Assembly (NCBI GenBank): GCA_024509875.1
Contig: JAMPIV010022931.1
Span: 744,001 to 808,000, forward strand
DNA length: 64,000 nucleotides
Direction of reading: 5' to 3'
Source: Oreohelix idahoensis
Taxonomy: Eukaryota; Mollusca; Gastropoda; Stylommatophora; Oreohelicidae
Shown here: positions 32,056-45,188 of the stretch, in pieces
Layout of the letters: each line of letters begins with the position of its first letter
Numbering within the stretch: the first letter of the stretch is position 1
Translations under genes and position numbers: made by a program
The notes under the pieces: generated by a model
The model's database searches: none
What the model saw: only the letters and a program-made list of their open reading frames with translations
Told to the model about the DNA's origin: nothing

Positions 32056-33010
32056 TATATATATATATATATAATCACCAGCGCTATCTCTTCCTGTAGC
32101 TTGCAAACACCGCAGTGCTACTATATATTTTCTTGGATTCCTATAATAGTAATATATGGAATCGTCAGCGCTCTCTCTTCATGTAGCCTGCAAACATCGC
32201 TGTGCTACTAATATATATATTCATGTATCCTCTAAGCAATAATACGTATGGCCTCAAAGAGCAACTACTGGCATAGAATATATGTCCATGGATCCTTTCA
32301 AATAATAATAATACGTATGGCCTCAAAGAGCAACTGCTGGCATAGCAGTGCAAATAATATCTGTCCATGGATCCTTCTAGTAATCATGAATCCTCTAAGC
32401 AATAATACGTATGACTGGCCTGTACACACCAAGGCCTATAGCACATCTTTAACTTATGGATCCTTCAATAATAATACATGTATGAAATCACAGGCCTATA
32501 CACACCAAGGCCTATAACACATCTCTTTAGATAATGTACATCTTATCTTATCTTGACTTATCTTGACTTATCTGCAGATAATCACTTATAACTCTAATGG
32601 ATAATCACATGTAAATTCATTAACACCTGTACCAAAAAATCACAGGTACACCTCGAAAACATGGATTCTCCATCTTCCCCGTTCACCCGTTGGGGACTCA
32701 ATCTCCTCCAAAAATTCTTACCCAGAACACCTCAGCCAATCACACATGCCCCGTGCAAGCTGAGCGAATATCGCTCACCTCAAAAAAGCTCAAACAAAGT
32801 CATCTCACACGGGACTCGCCGTGATATGTTAGTAGCGATCAACACGCTCTATTCCCGTACATACGAGCAAACAATAGATTATATTTTTAAATAAATTAAC
32901 CAGCGGACCAGACCGCTGTCCAAGAGGGACAACCAAAATCCGGCTTGCTTGTTCTAGACTTCTAACAATTAATTCCCTTGGACTGGAAGTAAGAAAAACA
33001 GCCTGCAACA
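31591..33010 (-). repeat. 3' LTR (left) of the coiled-coil-ORF element
   Basis: 1420 bp, starting TG and ending CA, repeated at 39049-40426 with scattered substitutions. A long (TA)n tract (31988-32072) accounts for much of the length difference. It includes a cluster of TTATCT motifs (32536-32582) also present in the other LTR. Confidence 0.93.
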
Positions 33011-35402
33011 GCTTACACCACCCCCCGAGGAAAAAAATGATAACAGCTTTTTTTTTGGAAAGTACATCACAAAATTAAGGGGTTAATGAAACTCTACTAT
33101 CCAGTTACAAAAACAACATGCGTTAAGTCAGAAAAATATCCCGGCAAAAAATATAAGCATCAAATGTACAGTAACAAATGAGGCATAGACAATAGTCTCA
33201 GATAATAAAACCGGAATAGGCGAAACCATCACCAATACGACATGGTACTAATAATAAAATTAAACAATATCTGGCATATAAAATAAATACAATTATCAGA
33301 AATAGCTACATCGTATCAGTCATATAATCTACCCAACCATACAACAGATGGAAGTATAAGTAGAGTAAGACGAAAAAATACCCAAATAGAATCACGAGAC
33401 ACGCAGGCGAATCCTGGAAGCATAAACCAAATGAACTGCTAGTAAGAAATCAATAGCAGAAATGGAATGCAATAAAGAACAATCGGTAAAGGAACAATAA
33501 AAGCGAAGATATGTATGTAGAAGAAGATGGCAATAATACTTTCTAATTACCAAACAACATATTATACAACTACATACAATCATATCAGAAAGTATAGAAC
33601 ACAAAAGCAATGTATGTGTGTATAACAAAACACAAAAACAAGCTATAACAAAGTAAAGCATAGTAAATAAGTTTACCAAGTTATCAAACTTATTCATAAG
33701 TAATAATGAATCATCATAGACAACGTTCATATCAAAACAATAGTAACACCATTATCAATACATTTGGATCACTAGTATCAATAAATTCCAAGCGACGCAC
33801 CATGAGGTGCTAAGTCAAGAAAAAATACATCATAATATCAGAAAAATATCTTTCAAAAGTACCACACCACTACACATTATTACTCCCCTAACGCACAGTG
33901 GAGCGTTGGGCACAGAAAAAGTATTACAATGACAGAAACATATTTTCTAAAGAAAATACAATATAAAAAATTTCGTAACCCTAAGTTAATTAAAAATAGC
34001 ATATTTATCTCTAAGTAATTTAAACCAATAATTAATATATCAAAAATGATATCGATGTTAACAAAATGTATGACTTATAACAAAACAATTTATATCCTTA
34101 AGTAGACGCATAATAAGCGCATACTAATTTAACAGAATTCGACACAGATAAAATCCCTGGCAAAAAAAACCCCGTTATCTGCATAACAATCTTGTAAATA
34201 CATAAGAGACTATTAAGTATCTTAATAGCTGCTTTAATTAAACCTTTGGATCACATTGATCAATCAACAGTATCAGCTATCGCAGGTAATTCTCCATATT
34301 CAGTTTAATTTAACCTATAAGTAATGTAGGCTGACAATCTCGTTCAGCTCAGCTATAATGTTCCTAGCTGTAAATTTATGCTTTTCTCCATTTAATATGA
34401 AATACATTATAAAGAAATCCATAATCTATAGTTGTTACAATTAATTACTTCCTCACGACGTGAAAATATAAGAAAGGAATTAAATGTAGAGAACAAAATA
34501 CTTTAAAGAACTCTCTGAAGACGACTACTGCATTATGTCTAACCAAAGAGTTTGTGCATATGGCTGGCAATCTCTTCTTGTATAAAATCTATCCTAGCAA
34601 TCATAAATGCTGGAGGACATCAATATTTGATGTAGTTGCTATCGTAGCTCTAAGCTCACAATGTAGCAAAAAGGTCAATCATATATGATCTAAATGCACC
34701 TAGTCATCTAACTAGCTTGTGAAAATAGCATAGTCCATTGCTTTCAATCAACAACAAAAAATAAAAGACAAGTCACTTCAAACCAGTATATTACACCTCA
34801 TTCCAATCATAATATGTACTTAATGTTTATCACAACTACAACAGTGTGAAAATAGTTTGAAAATGAACTGGTGTGTAATCAATACCCAGACATATAAACA
34901 ATAAGCTGGTGTAATAATGCATAAATATAAACATACATGATATTTAATACACACTATCTAATGCATCGTATTATACAAAACAATCTATTTATTATCCTAG
35001 AAAAAAAAACAAATCTTAAATATAATACAACTGCCGCAGTGTAGAAAAATTCAGTGCAGAAAAAATCTTTAAACTTGAAATGGCAAGATCGATAATCTTG
35101 GATCTACATGGTGACTGGCTTCGGTTCATCAATCATACAGTCATAAGGCGGCATACATTTTTCTCATCTAATGTGATACCTGGGTACTGACTTTTATTTC
35201 AAAGCAGAAGCTGTGAATAAATACAAATGAAAAATGTATATTTTAATGAACGGTTGGATTCAACGATGCAACACGGAAAATTGGGACACATTTACCATCA
35301 CCCGTGGCTATGAAAACATCCAGCCATTTTCATGTCTATCAAGAAACCTTCCTTCCTCACTTGTAAACAACACGGAAGGCTTGGGAAGAAGCTCATCGTA
35401 AG
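33011..35402. other. Interior 3' non-coding part of the LTR element
   Basis: About 2.4 kb of strongly AT-rich DNA between the coding frame and the 3' LTR. No RT, integrase or protease motif is visible on either strand. The polypurine tract lies at 33011-33030. This is where pol would be expected in an autonomous element. Confidence 0.65.
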
Positions 35403-37403
35403 TCAAGGGCGTACCGCTCTAGGCTGAAACAAAGTTTTAGAGTCAACACAGCGGGTACAAGTAGTAGTATTACAAAAACTATTACCCTTATTATTATCTT
35501 TATTATTACTAACCTTACGCTTTTGTTGAGCAAAGTAAATCTGGTTATGCAATATATCATTTAGAGATCTGCCACAATTATTATTTCTATTGAGAGCATT
35601 ATTTGCTCTATTGAAAATATCATACTGATTTGAATCGCAGTTAGCGCAATTATGATTATTATTCACTCTTTGTTTGGGACCGATGTTATATCTAGCATCC
35701 CAATTGGCATTTTTGTGTTTACCATGTCTCATTTGATCAAAATATCTGCCATATGGATATTGTTGTCTTTTAGAACAATTATCATAACATTGACAACCGT
35801 TAGTGTAATTATCTCTATCATATTTTCTAAAATCCTTAGAATTCGAATTTTGAAATTTGTTAGTCTATTTTAGATTCCTTGGAGAAGAAAAATTAAAATT
35901 TGAAAGACTCCCTTGGCACTTTCTAAAATCTGAATTATCTCTCCTGTTAAAATTGTTTTTATTCTTCTCTGTTGCAGGATGCTTAACACCTTGATCAATA
36001 ACAGGAATAATAGAATCCTTATGCTTACCAACATAATAGGTTTCCTTATTGGAACAAGTACTACTCTTTTTGTCCTTCGTTATCAATTTATCATAATCTC
36101 TGAAAGTAGATACTCGTTTGATCTTTTGAACTTTGACTTGCAATTTCTGAGAGTTTTTCTATCTATCTACAGAACTGAGAGTTATCGTAGAATTACCGCT
36201 GTTTGGCTGACGCCAAAAATAAGCATTGTCAGCTGCAGAGTCAATGGAACGTGGAAAATTATATTTACCACGCAAGGATTTACGTCCATCACGTTTAACT
36301 TTAGTGTTGGTATCGAGTGTATGTTGCTGACTCGTTACCTTTATGACATGTTGATCATCGTCTTTCTGTCTAACTTTGTCAATATTGACAGTAGACTGCA
36401 TTTTTTTACCTAGAACAACATCTACTAAACCATCTACTCGTGTTCTCAATTCACTGATCTGAATATTTTTCAGAGAAATCTCTTCACCTTGTTTCTTAAT
36501 TAAGTTGTCACATGCCAAAAGTTTACAACTTTCCTCAGCTAGTAATTTCTCAATTCTAGCCAATTTATTTCCCTCCATTGTTAACTCATCCGATCTCTTC
36601 CTCTCCTCCTTTCTTATCTCATTATCATGGCTACTTCTCAGTCCATTAACCTTCTCCGGGGATACATTATTCGTAAGTACTGCATACTTTTCTTTAAGTT
36701 GGTGACTAAAATTCGCATTGTCGCCCAATAGCTCCGTAAGAGTTTCATCACATAACTTCTCACATTTCTTGGCTTGAACTTTTAATTTTTCACGTATCTC
36801 TTTCTTTTCCTGAAGTTCTTGTCTGAGACTACCAACTTCGTCATCTTTGTCTTTCATCTGAGTTTCCAACTCTTTGTTCTTGTTCAACACTACAGTCCAT
36901 GCTGTTTGTAAACTAACTAGCTCCAAGTTTGATTTGTGTAAATCACTTTTAAGTCTAGTCAATGTGTCATGTAGTTTACTCTCTTTAGCAATACTGTCCA
37001 ACAAATCCTCTCTTTGTTGTAGGGCAATCCGCTTATTAACTTTCATTTGCTCCTCCCCTTCTAATTCCTTTTTCTGGTCAGCATGAATGTCCTTGAAAAT
37101 TATCTTCTTTATATTTCTCACTATGTGATCGTGTTTAATATCAATATTCTGATTCAAAAACACCCGAAGATAATTCAGTAAATCCGCTAAATCCTCGGAC
37201 ATGACTAAATGAGGAACGGACTGAAAATTATTTTGAGCAAAAACTCTTAGAAAAAATGACGCATTTGCCAACAATCTCCCCATTACATGTTCTTCAAGCT
37301 CTGGGCCTTTTAATTTCTCATTATCCTTGCCATCCTCAAATAGATATTGCAACATAGGCCACATATTATCAGGGTCCAACTCATCATCCATTTCAGGATC
37401 CAT
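35403..37403 (-). pseudogene. Long coiled-coil, Asn/Cys-rich putative Gag-like ORF with two in-frame ambers
   Basis: One reading frame of 667 codons starts at ATG 37403 and is interrupted only by TAG at 36159-36161 and TAG at 35865-35867. The first 414 codons encode an acidic N-terminus (MDPEMDDELDPDNMW), a helical segment, then about 250 residues of Lys/Glu/Leu heptad-rich coiled coil (for example QTAWTVVLNKNKELETQMKD). After the stops the frame continues with basic, Asn-rich sequence and several Cys pairs (NGCQCYDNC, NCANCDSN, CTRC), suggestive of nucleic-acid binding but not a canonical zinc knuckle. Position, size and a structural N-terminus plus Cys/basic C-terminus suggest a Gag analogue; no known family is recognised. 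Confidence 0.6.
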
Positions 37404-39048
37404 AGTGATCCAATCACCAAGTCCACTATATAAACACCACTTATAATTATTATCAGCTTATGTCCCTAAAACCTTTGCAGCTCACAAAGCCAAATATGTT
37501 TTCAAGTAATTGAAAATATCAGTTAATCACTGTAACCATCGGTTCTTATACATAGAACCCTTATAAATTCAAATGAACATGAGCGATAAATCTATATTAA
37601 TATGAAAGATGTCAAAATAGTAAGTCATATAGCCATTAAACACTCATGCACTAAAGTCCCACAATAAATCACAAACAACTAACATATGATATAGACAATA
37701 ATGATAACGATTACAAAGACAAGGTACCAGAGAACAAATGATAACGTTCGCAGAGGTCAACTGAACAATAAAATTGAACTGAAGCAAAAATTTTTCAAAG
37801 CATGAAATTATAACCGCGAATAGCAACAAGACAATAAACAGCACCGTGTATAAACGAAAATGTGTATAAAATATGAAAGATAGGAAAGAGAAAAAGACAC
37901 TCACGAACAAATTAATCAATAAACTAAGGAACAAAGAAAAATACTACAATAACAACAATGAAACGTTACGTCACACCTAACACTTACTCGTCCCAAAAGA
38001 CAACTAGCTATCAAGCCTACGGCAAGGTTTGTATCCTTGAACCGGGAAAATCTCCAAATTTACACTTAAAACTCAATCCTAAAGGACACTTATGAAGCCC
38101 TGGGTAAAACTGGGATATTACCTTCATAAGTTAACATGAAACATAAATATAGAACATGTAACACTCATAGGACAAATACAGCATAAGATCAGGAAGGCTT
38201 ATTGATTTACACAAAAAAGGCACAGTTTTCACAACAAAATACCACTTATCTTGCAAATAACCCCGTCCTTTTCGCTTGAAAAGACGATAGGCATCAGTAA
38301 GTCCGCTGGGGAAAACAATCAACTACCGAGAGCCACTGGAGCTTGACGCCTCTCGCTTCGGGTCGTTTGTCCTTGACACAGTATGTTATGTGCTCAAATA
38401 CAGCACATGAAGACAGGACTTGATTACTGCAAACCGTCTACTTGAGTCAGGCGTGTAGAATGAATGCAAACATAAACTTGAATTCCCTCTATGGTTGTAT
38501 GGGTATACAGTGGTTGACAAATGTGAGTTGGTTGTCGGCATCATCTGTTGCAAGAGGAGATTGATGTCATCATTGATAATGCGAGATAGTTCTTTCATGA
38601 CAGTGTTCACAAACATAACACATATGGGCATCAGTGTTAGTGTTTACTAAGATGATGATGATGCAGGAAATCTGTCTCTACGACCACACATGTTCAATTA
38701 TTGCTATGTAAATAAGCACCACACAGTCTTCTAAATGAAGTCGCGGGCATCACAACCCGTAAAACTTGCGACCATGAATGAAATCTCCTATATGGAGTGC
38801 AAGGCAGAATTCCGAAGTAAATATTGATGTTCTGACTACAGGCCACGCCCACACAGGGCTATTTATAAACAGAGTATAATATTTCTTGACTCAAGAAGAT
38901 TCACGCCCACACAGGGCTATTCACGTTAATGTCATGGGTAGCAGATCTAACTTGAACTGGAAACCACAAAATGTTATACCCATGAGATTGTTATAGATAT
39001 GTGAAGCAGTTGTCGTAGGCATCACGCCCGAGAAGCTGGCACACCAAA
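37404..39048. other. 5' leader of the LTR element
   Basis: About 1.6 kb between the 5' LTR (right) and the putative Gag-like start. It contains two copies of CACGCCCACACAGGGCTATT (near 38844 and 38908) and a primer-binding candidate at 39030-39048. No gene is recognisable. Confidence 0.55.
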
Positions 39049-40426
39049 TGATATACGCTGTTATTTAGGTGAAAAACAAGACTTGACCACCACTGTTATT
39101 ATAATGGTATTTCTCCACTGTTAAATCCTGATTACTGAACAGTTAATGTGACTGTTGAATCTTGTTGTTACATCTGGTAACAGTAATGATGTTGTGTGTA
39201 TTGTCTAAACAGTACATACACGTAAGAGTCATTGATCGTTGAAAACCTGGTGACGTTTTCTAAGACACTTTAATGACGCCACGACACGACCACAATGACA
39301 TCGACGAAATACAGTTACATTGAATCAAATAGCATCAGGTAAGGGCTACCAATATTCACCTTACATATCACTACAAGCATATACAACTCCTGGCCTCGGA
39401 GTATCTCCAATAACTCTAACAAATGTTCATGGATCCTCCAGTAATAATATATATATATATATATATATAATCACCAGCGCTATCTCTTCCTGTAGCTTGC
39501 AAACACCGCAGCGCTACTATATACGTTCTTGGATTCCTCCAATAGTAATATATGGAATCGTCAGCGCTCTCTCTTCATGTAGCCTGCAAACATCGCAGTG
39601 CTACTAATATATATATATATATATATTCATGGATCCTCTAAGCAATAATACGTATGGCCTCAAAGAGCAACTACTGGCATAGCAGTGCAAAGAATATATG
39701 TCCATGGATCCTTTCAAATAATAATAATACGTATGGCTTCAAAGAGCAACTGCTGGCATAGCAGTGCAAATAATATCTGTCCATGGATCCTTCTAGTAAT
39801 CATGAATCCTCTAAGCAATAATACGTATGACTGGCCTGTACACACCAAGGCCTATAGCACATCTTTATCTTATGGATCCTTCAATAATAATACATGTATG
39901 AAATCACAGGCCTATACACACCAAGGCCTATAACACATCTCTTTAGATAATGTACATCTTATCTTATCTTGACTTATCTTGACTTATCTGCAGATAATCA
40001 CTTATAACTCTAATGGATAATCATATGTAAATCCATTAACACCTGTACCAAAAAATCTCAGGTACACATTGAAAACATGGCTACTCCATCTTCCCCGTTC
40101 ACCCGCTGGGGACTCAATCTCCTCCAAAAATTCTTACCCAGAACACTTTAGCCAATCACACATGCCCCGGGCAAGCTGAGCGAATATCGCTCACCTCAAA
40201 AAAGCTCAAACAAATTCATCTCACACGGGACTCGCCGTGATATGTTAGTAGCGATCAACACGCTCTATTCCCGTACATACGAGCAAACAATAGATTATAT
40301 TGTTAAATAAATTAACCAGCGGACCAGACCGCTGTCCAAGCGGGACAACCAAAATCCGGCTTGCTTGTTCTAGACTTCTAACAATTAATTCCCTTGGACT
40401 GGAAGTAAGAAAAACAGCCTGCAACA
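39049..40426 (-). repeat. 5' LTR (right) of the coiled-coil-ORF element
   Basis: 1378 bp, matching 31591-33010. The (TA)n tract is shorter here (about 39447-39469), while a second TA run near 39607-39626 is longer. Followed by the TSD cttag at 40427-40431. Confidence 0.93.
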
Positions 40427-40431
40427 CTTAG

Positions 40432-42705
40432 TCCAATCCTCTTTCTTGAAACCCTACTTGTCTGAAAGTGTCATCTTAAATCAATGGAACACGGTGCTGG
40501 AGTCTAACCTCGTGCTACAATACAAAAGACTTTTTCACAATCCTTCCATAATAATTCCTCCACTATTAACGCTATCGCATTTTAGATTTCTTCAATTCAT
40601 AGCAACCCTCAGCTTAATTTGTTATCATAAATGCAAACAAACAGGAGCCCGCCCGCAGTAATGTTGTATTTCTTCCACACCAAAGTACATTCGCAGTTTA
40701 TCTTCCAATTACTATACGAGACGTATGGCTGCCATGCTTGGCGTGAACGAGTACGTTCACGCCTATGTTTGCTTTACACAGATAAGGCAGATTCGTCTGT
40801 CTGCTCCTTGCTGGGTTATTAACGTTATCTCCACCCAGGATAGATCATGAGAAATAACAACGCGAAATATGTGTCATGCGTTATAATATGAGAGAAAATA
40901 CGAATAAGGAAGAAATTGATGGAGGCACAATACAGAGACAAAGACAGGTAGAACATTATAAACTGAAGAGCACGGTAATTTCGTGACAATAGAACGTGAT
41001 TCGCTGAGTAATTGCCTTTTTTAAAAATGAATACATTAATGTCTTTAATGGTTTAAAACAATATTTATTGAGTTACAGTTGGGATTCCGTTATTTTGAAT
41101 TATATTTCAGTTATTCTGTGATTTTATATGTGTATTTATATTGATTTTCTGACTTGCGTTTTTCGTTGTAGTTTAATTTAATTTTTTTTTTTTTCAGACT
41201 TCAAGGTTCATAGTGATATTTCCTTCTAGAATGCATTCTAGACTTTATTGTTTAGGGCACCTTCTATTGATGGACGATTAGCTTGAATAGCAAAACATCC
41301 ATGTGGTTGTTCTCTTTAACTTGTGTTTATTACTTTGTAGTATGTTGAGGCGGAATTGTTTCTTGTCTTACATGTATGGGTCATGGAAAGTTTGTTTTAC
41401 TCTGACTGCTCTAATAATTACTGCAACTAGCGCTAATTGTAACCTTATCTGTTCTGCAGGTGATTAGCAAGGAACCGTCTGCCAGTTTACACCTCGACGA
41501 CTTGCATATATTTTAAACAAATGCTATTTATTACATTAAGTTTGGTAGTAGTAGAAGCCTGCTCCAATCATAACTATGAGGATAACGCGCTCACGAAGTG
41601 ACAACCCTCAGCTACGTTGTGCCTGGTGTTCGTTATGGCGGCTACTTTTCTTTTATGCTTGTTGTAAGAGCCTGGCGCAATCTGAGGTGACAACGTAGAT
41701 AGCATCTCCACTTAGTGTGACATGCAGCTCCGTCCTCTCATATTGCTGGACTTATCTCATCATGTCTCGTGAACATGTGTTCAAACTTCAGCTTGGGCAC
41801 AACATTAAGAATAATGTAGTTGAGTGATGTTTAAATATAAATTAAACAAATAAAACGGTATTAGATCAGTTTTACAAATTAATGGTACGCAAGAAACACG
41901 GGATTTTTCGGGTTTGACCATCCGTCAGCCACAGTTATAAATAAACAATAAGGACAAAAAATAAAGATATGTTAAAGAAATATACTATTGACACTACACA
42001 ACACGTAATGTGTATATAATAATATATATTAAATTTAACAACACAGGGGAAGAGCAAAGCAAGGAAAATACAAAAACCGAAAAAAATATAATGACAATTA
42101 ATTTAACAATCAACGAAAATCAAAAGCAGAAAATAGAATAACCAAACAACAAGCCCTGATATGACACTATCGGCAAAAGATACGGAGAAGCGGTAAATAC
42201 AATGACGACAGGAATCAAAAATGTTTAGTACTTTATTACGACTCATATACAACAATCTTGTAAACTAAATAGCTTTTAATTAACTTTCTTTATTCACTAC
42301 ACAACCATCCACTGAAGTTGGGAACTATTATCAATTTTAAATACAGCATCCCATCACTTTTTCCCTCAATACTAAAATATTAAGATACAGTTATGCTGTA
42401 ATTCTTAGGTACGTAATTTTCATTACAAAGGGACGTAATATGTCTTAGAATAATAATAATACTTTTTAAAGCATTACTTTTTTAACTGAATAATGAATTT
42501 TAAAATGTTTGCTGCAAAATTAGGAACAACTACGCATCTTTTTGGCCCTTGTAAGGTTTTTTTCTGATTTTTAAAAAAAAATATTAATATGCGTTTATTT
42601 TTATAAAGCGATAAATAAACATACTGGGCTCAAATACAGGTTACTAAGTACGTATAACACGAGTTTCGCTTTAAAGTAATGAATATCCAAAATCCACTAT
42701 ATATT
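40432..42705. other. Unassigned AT-rich region
   Basis: About 2.3 kb without recognisable genes. A T-tract with CAG at 41182-41197 resembles a splice acceptor, but no coding exon follows. The region 41900-42700 is particularly A/T-rich. Confidence 0.4.
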
Positions 42706-43336
42706 CTTGACCGGCACCTACTGCTGCCTGAACTACAGCGTATTTTACGCTGTACAACCCAATGCCTAGTATCCGGCTTTTGGCTGGGATCATGTGTCTA
42801 CACACGGGAAACAGTAGTGACATTCATGTCATGAGGTACCTAGTGTGAGAACACAGAGGATCACTACAATGACACATGATGTCATTGGATCTTCTTGTGT
42901 TGGGACATGTGTCTACACACAGGGACCAGTAGTGACATTTATGTCATGAGGTCCTTTGTGTAAGAACATAGAAGACCACTACAATGACACATGGTGTAAT
43001 TGGGTCTTCGTGCGTTGGGACATGTGGTCTTGACCAGAGCCGGGTTTGGGCGGGGACAATGCGACCTCATGCGAGGAAAAAATATGCGACCTGAAGCGAG
43101 GAAAAAAAAAAAAAAAGTATCCGGCTTTTGGCTGGGATCATGTGTCTAGACGCAGGGACCGGTACAGTGACATTCATGTGTCATTAGGTCCCTTGTGTGA
43201 GAACACAGAGGATCACTAGGTGACACATTTTGTCACTGGGTCTTCTAGTGTTGGGACATGTGGTCTTGACCAGGGCCGGGTTTGGGTGGGTAAATGCGAC
43301 CTCATGCGAGGAAAAAATATGCGACCTCATGCGAAG

Positions 43337-43370
<34 letters not shown>

Positions 43371-44411
43371 ACGCTGTACAACCCAACGGCCTAATATCCG
43401 GCTTTTGGCTAGGTTCATGTGTCTACACACAGGGACCAATAGTGACATTTATGTCATTAGGTCCTTTGTGTGAAAACACAGAAGATCACTACAATGACAC
43501 ATGTTGTCATTGGGTCTTCTTGTGTTGGGACATGTGGTCTTGACCAGAGCCGGGCAGGGGCCAATGCAACCTCATGCGAGGAAAAAATATGCAACCTCAT
43601 GCGAGGAAATTTATAAAAAAAAAAAAAAAACCTAGTGCTGCCTAAACTACAGCGCAAATAACGCTGTGAAACCCAACGCCCTAATATCTGGCCTTTGGCT
43701 AGGATCATGTGTCTAGACACAGGGACCGGTACAGTGACATTCATGTGTCATTAGGTCCTTTGTGTGAGAACACAGAAGATCACTACAGTGACACATGTTG
43801 TCATTGGGTCTTCATGTGTTGGGACATGTGGTCTTGACCAGGGCCGGGTTTGGGCGGGTACTAATGCGACCTCATGCGAGGAAAAAATATGCGACATCAA
43901 GCGAGGAAAAAAAAAAAAAAAAAAAAAAAAAACTACGGTGACACATGTTGTCATTGGGTCTTCTTGTGTTGGGACATGTGGTCTTGACCAGGGCCGGGTT
44001 TGGGCGGGGATAATGCGACCTCATGCGAGGAAAAAATATGCGACCTCAAGCGAGGGAAAAAAAAAAAAAGACATTCATGTGATTAGGTCCCTTGTGTGAG
44101 AACACAGAGGATCACTACAGTGACACAGTTTGTCATTGGGTCTTCATGTGTTGGGACACGTGGTCTTGCCCAGAGCCGGGTTTGGGGTGGGTGCCAATGC
44201 GACCTCATGCGAGGAAAAAATATGCGACCTCATGCGAGGGAAAAAAAAAAGACATTCATGTGTCATTAGGTCCTTTGTGTGAGAACACAGAAGACCACTA
44301 CAATGACACATGTTGTCATTGGGTCTTCTTGTGTTGGGACATGTGGTCTTGACTAGGGCCGGGTTTGGGGCGGGGCAATGCAACCTCATGCGAGGAAAAA
44401 ATATGCAACCT
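42706..44411 (+). repeat. Array of A-tailed, variably 5'-truncated SINE-like copies
   Basis: About seven head-to-tail copies share GGGACATGTGGTCTTGACC, GCCGGGTTTGGG and the doublet GCGACCTCATGCGAGGAAAA, and six end in an A-run of 10 to 39. Copies start at different points of the same consensus: the fullest near 42706 (TTGACCGGCACC then a CAGCGTATTTTACGCTG hairpin), others near 43116, 43368, 43631, 43932, 44070 and 44251. A common 3' end with tails and ragged 5' ends is a retroposition signature. I see no convincing A/B boxes, so the origin is open. Short frames inside are shadows. Confidence 0.7.
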
Positions 44412-45091
44412 CTAACGTTCTGATGGACGAAGATGATAAGTGCCCTTGTGAGCCCAATAATGACCAAAAGTCATCAACCCAATCCACAAAACATTATTGC
44501 ATGAGATGACAAGAGAAGCTTCCATTACATTGTGATTTGTATGGAACTTAAAAGACATTGATTCGAACACAAAAATAATCTTTATCTGACATATTAAGTC
44601 ACATTGTATGGCTCTCAAACACACAGAACAGTGCCTATAGTATATTTATTTAACCTGTCTATATTTCTTGTCCTTGTTGTTTATTTGTAACTGTGGCTGA
44701 CGATACGTGCCATGTTTCTTGTGTACCGTTAATTTGTAAAACTGATCTAATACCTTTTTATTTGTTTATTTATATTTAAACATCACTCATCTACATTATA
44801 CTTAACACATTAGCTACCGAGTTGGAAAATCCTCTGTGGCTTAGTTAAAATTTGTTCCCATTTTCATTCTCTAGGTGTATGCACGAAGTAAGCTGTAATT
44901 TTTGTAATTGTTTACAGATTTTTATGAATTACACGTCATTTTAAAGATAAATGAATGTACTATGAGTGTACAATAAGCTGAAAAAGGAATGTTCACTGGT
45001 ATAGTAAATATTACTAATAATATTAATTGATTAAAAGACAAACAAAGTTTCAACTTGTTTTTGAAATTATCAACTTACCAACATGTTGTTT

Positions 45092-45188
45092 CCCTGAAGG
45101 AAAACGAAAGAGAGGCCGACCAAAAACAACCTGGCGGAGGACTGTGGAGGCTGAGATGCAATGAATGAACCAGAGTTGGGGCACTGTA
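45092..45188 (+). pseudogene. RTE-type LINE 3' fragment, truncated by deletion (copy 1)
   Basis: The plus strand encodes the clade's C-terminal signature GKRKRGRPKTTWRRTVEAEM. The copy is cut off at 45188 by the 581-bp deletion that removed its 3' half and downstream TSD; the intact counterpart is at 60012-60231. Confidence 0.75.

Larger units (their letters stand above)
31591..40426 (-). mobile_element. Large non-autonomous LTR element with a single coiled-coil ORF and no pol
   Basis: This 8836-bp unit is flanked by the 5-bp TSD cttag (31586-31590 and 40427-40431). LTRs of 1420 and 1378 bp begin TGTAATACGC / TGATATACGC and end GCCTGCAACA. On the minus strand a polypurine tract (CCTCGGGGGGTGGTGTAAGC) directly precedes the left LTR, and a TGGTGTGCCAGCTTCTC primer-binding candidate lies by the right LTR. 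All LTR-retrotransposon hallmarks are present, but the 6-kb interior has no DTG protease, DDE integrase, RT or RNase H motif in any frame I can see. Its only sizeable coding region is a minus-strand frame at 35403-37403. It resembles TR-GAG/LARD non-autonomous elements, presumably mobilised by a partner. Confidence 0.88.

Noticed and set aside
31857..32078. Ile/Tyr-repeat frame on the minus strand
   Set aside because: It is translation of a (TA)n microsatellite within the LTR.
36159..37403. The coiled-coil ORF as a host cytoskeletal or myosin-like gene
   Set aside because: It lies centrally inside an LTR-bounded unit, in the element's transcriptional orientation and with no introns. A host origin by capture cannot be excluded, but nothing supports it.
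43184..44467. Short frames with Lys or Phe runs in the 42.7-44.4 kb array
   Set aside because: They arise from the A-runs and repeated SINE-like units and shift phase between copies.
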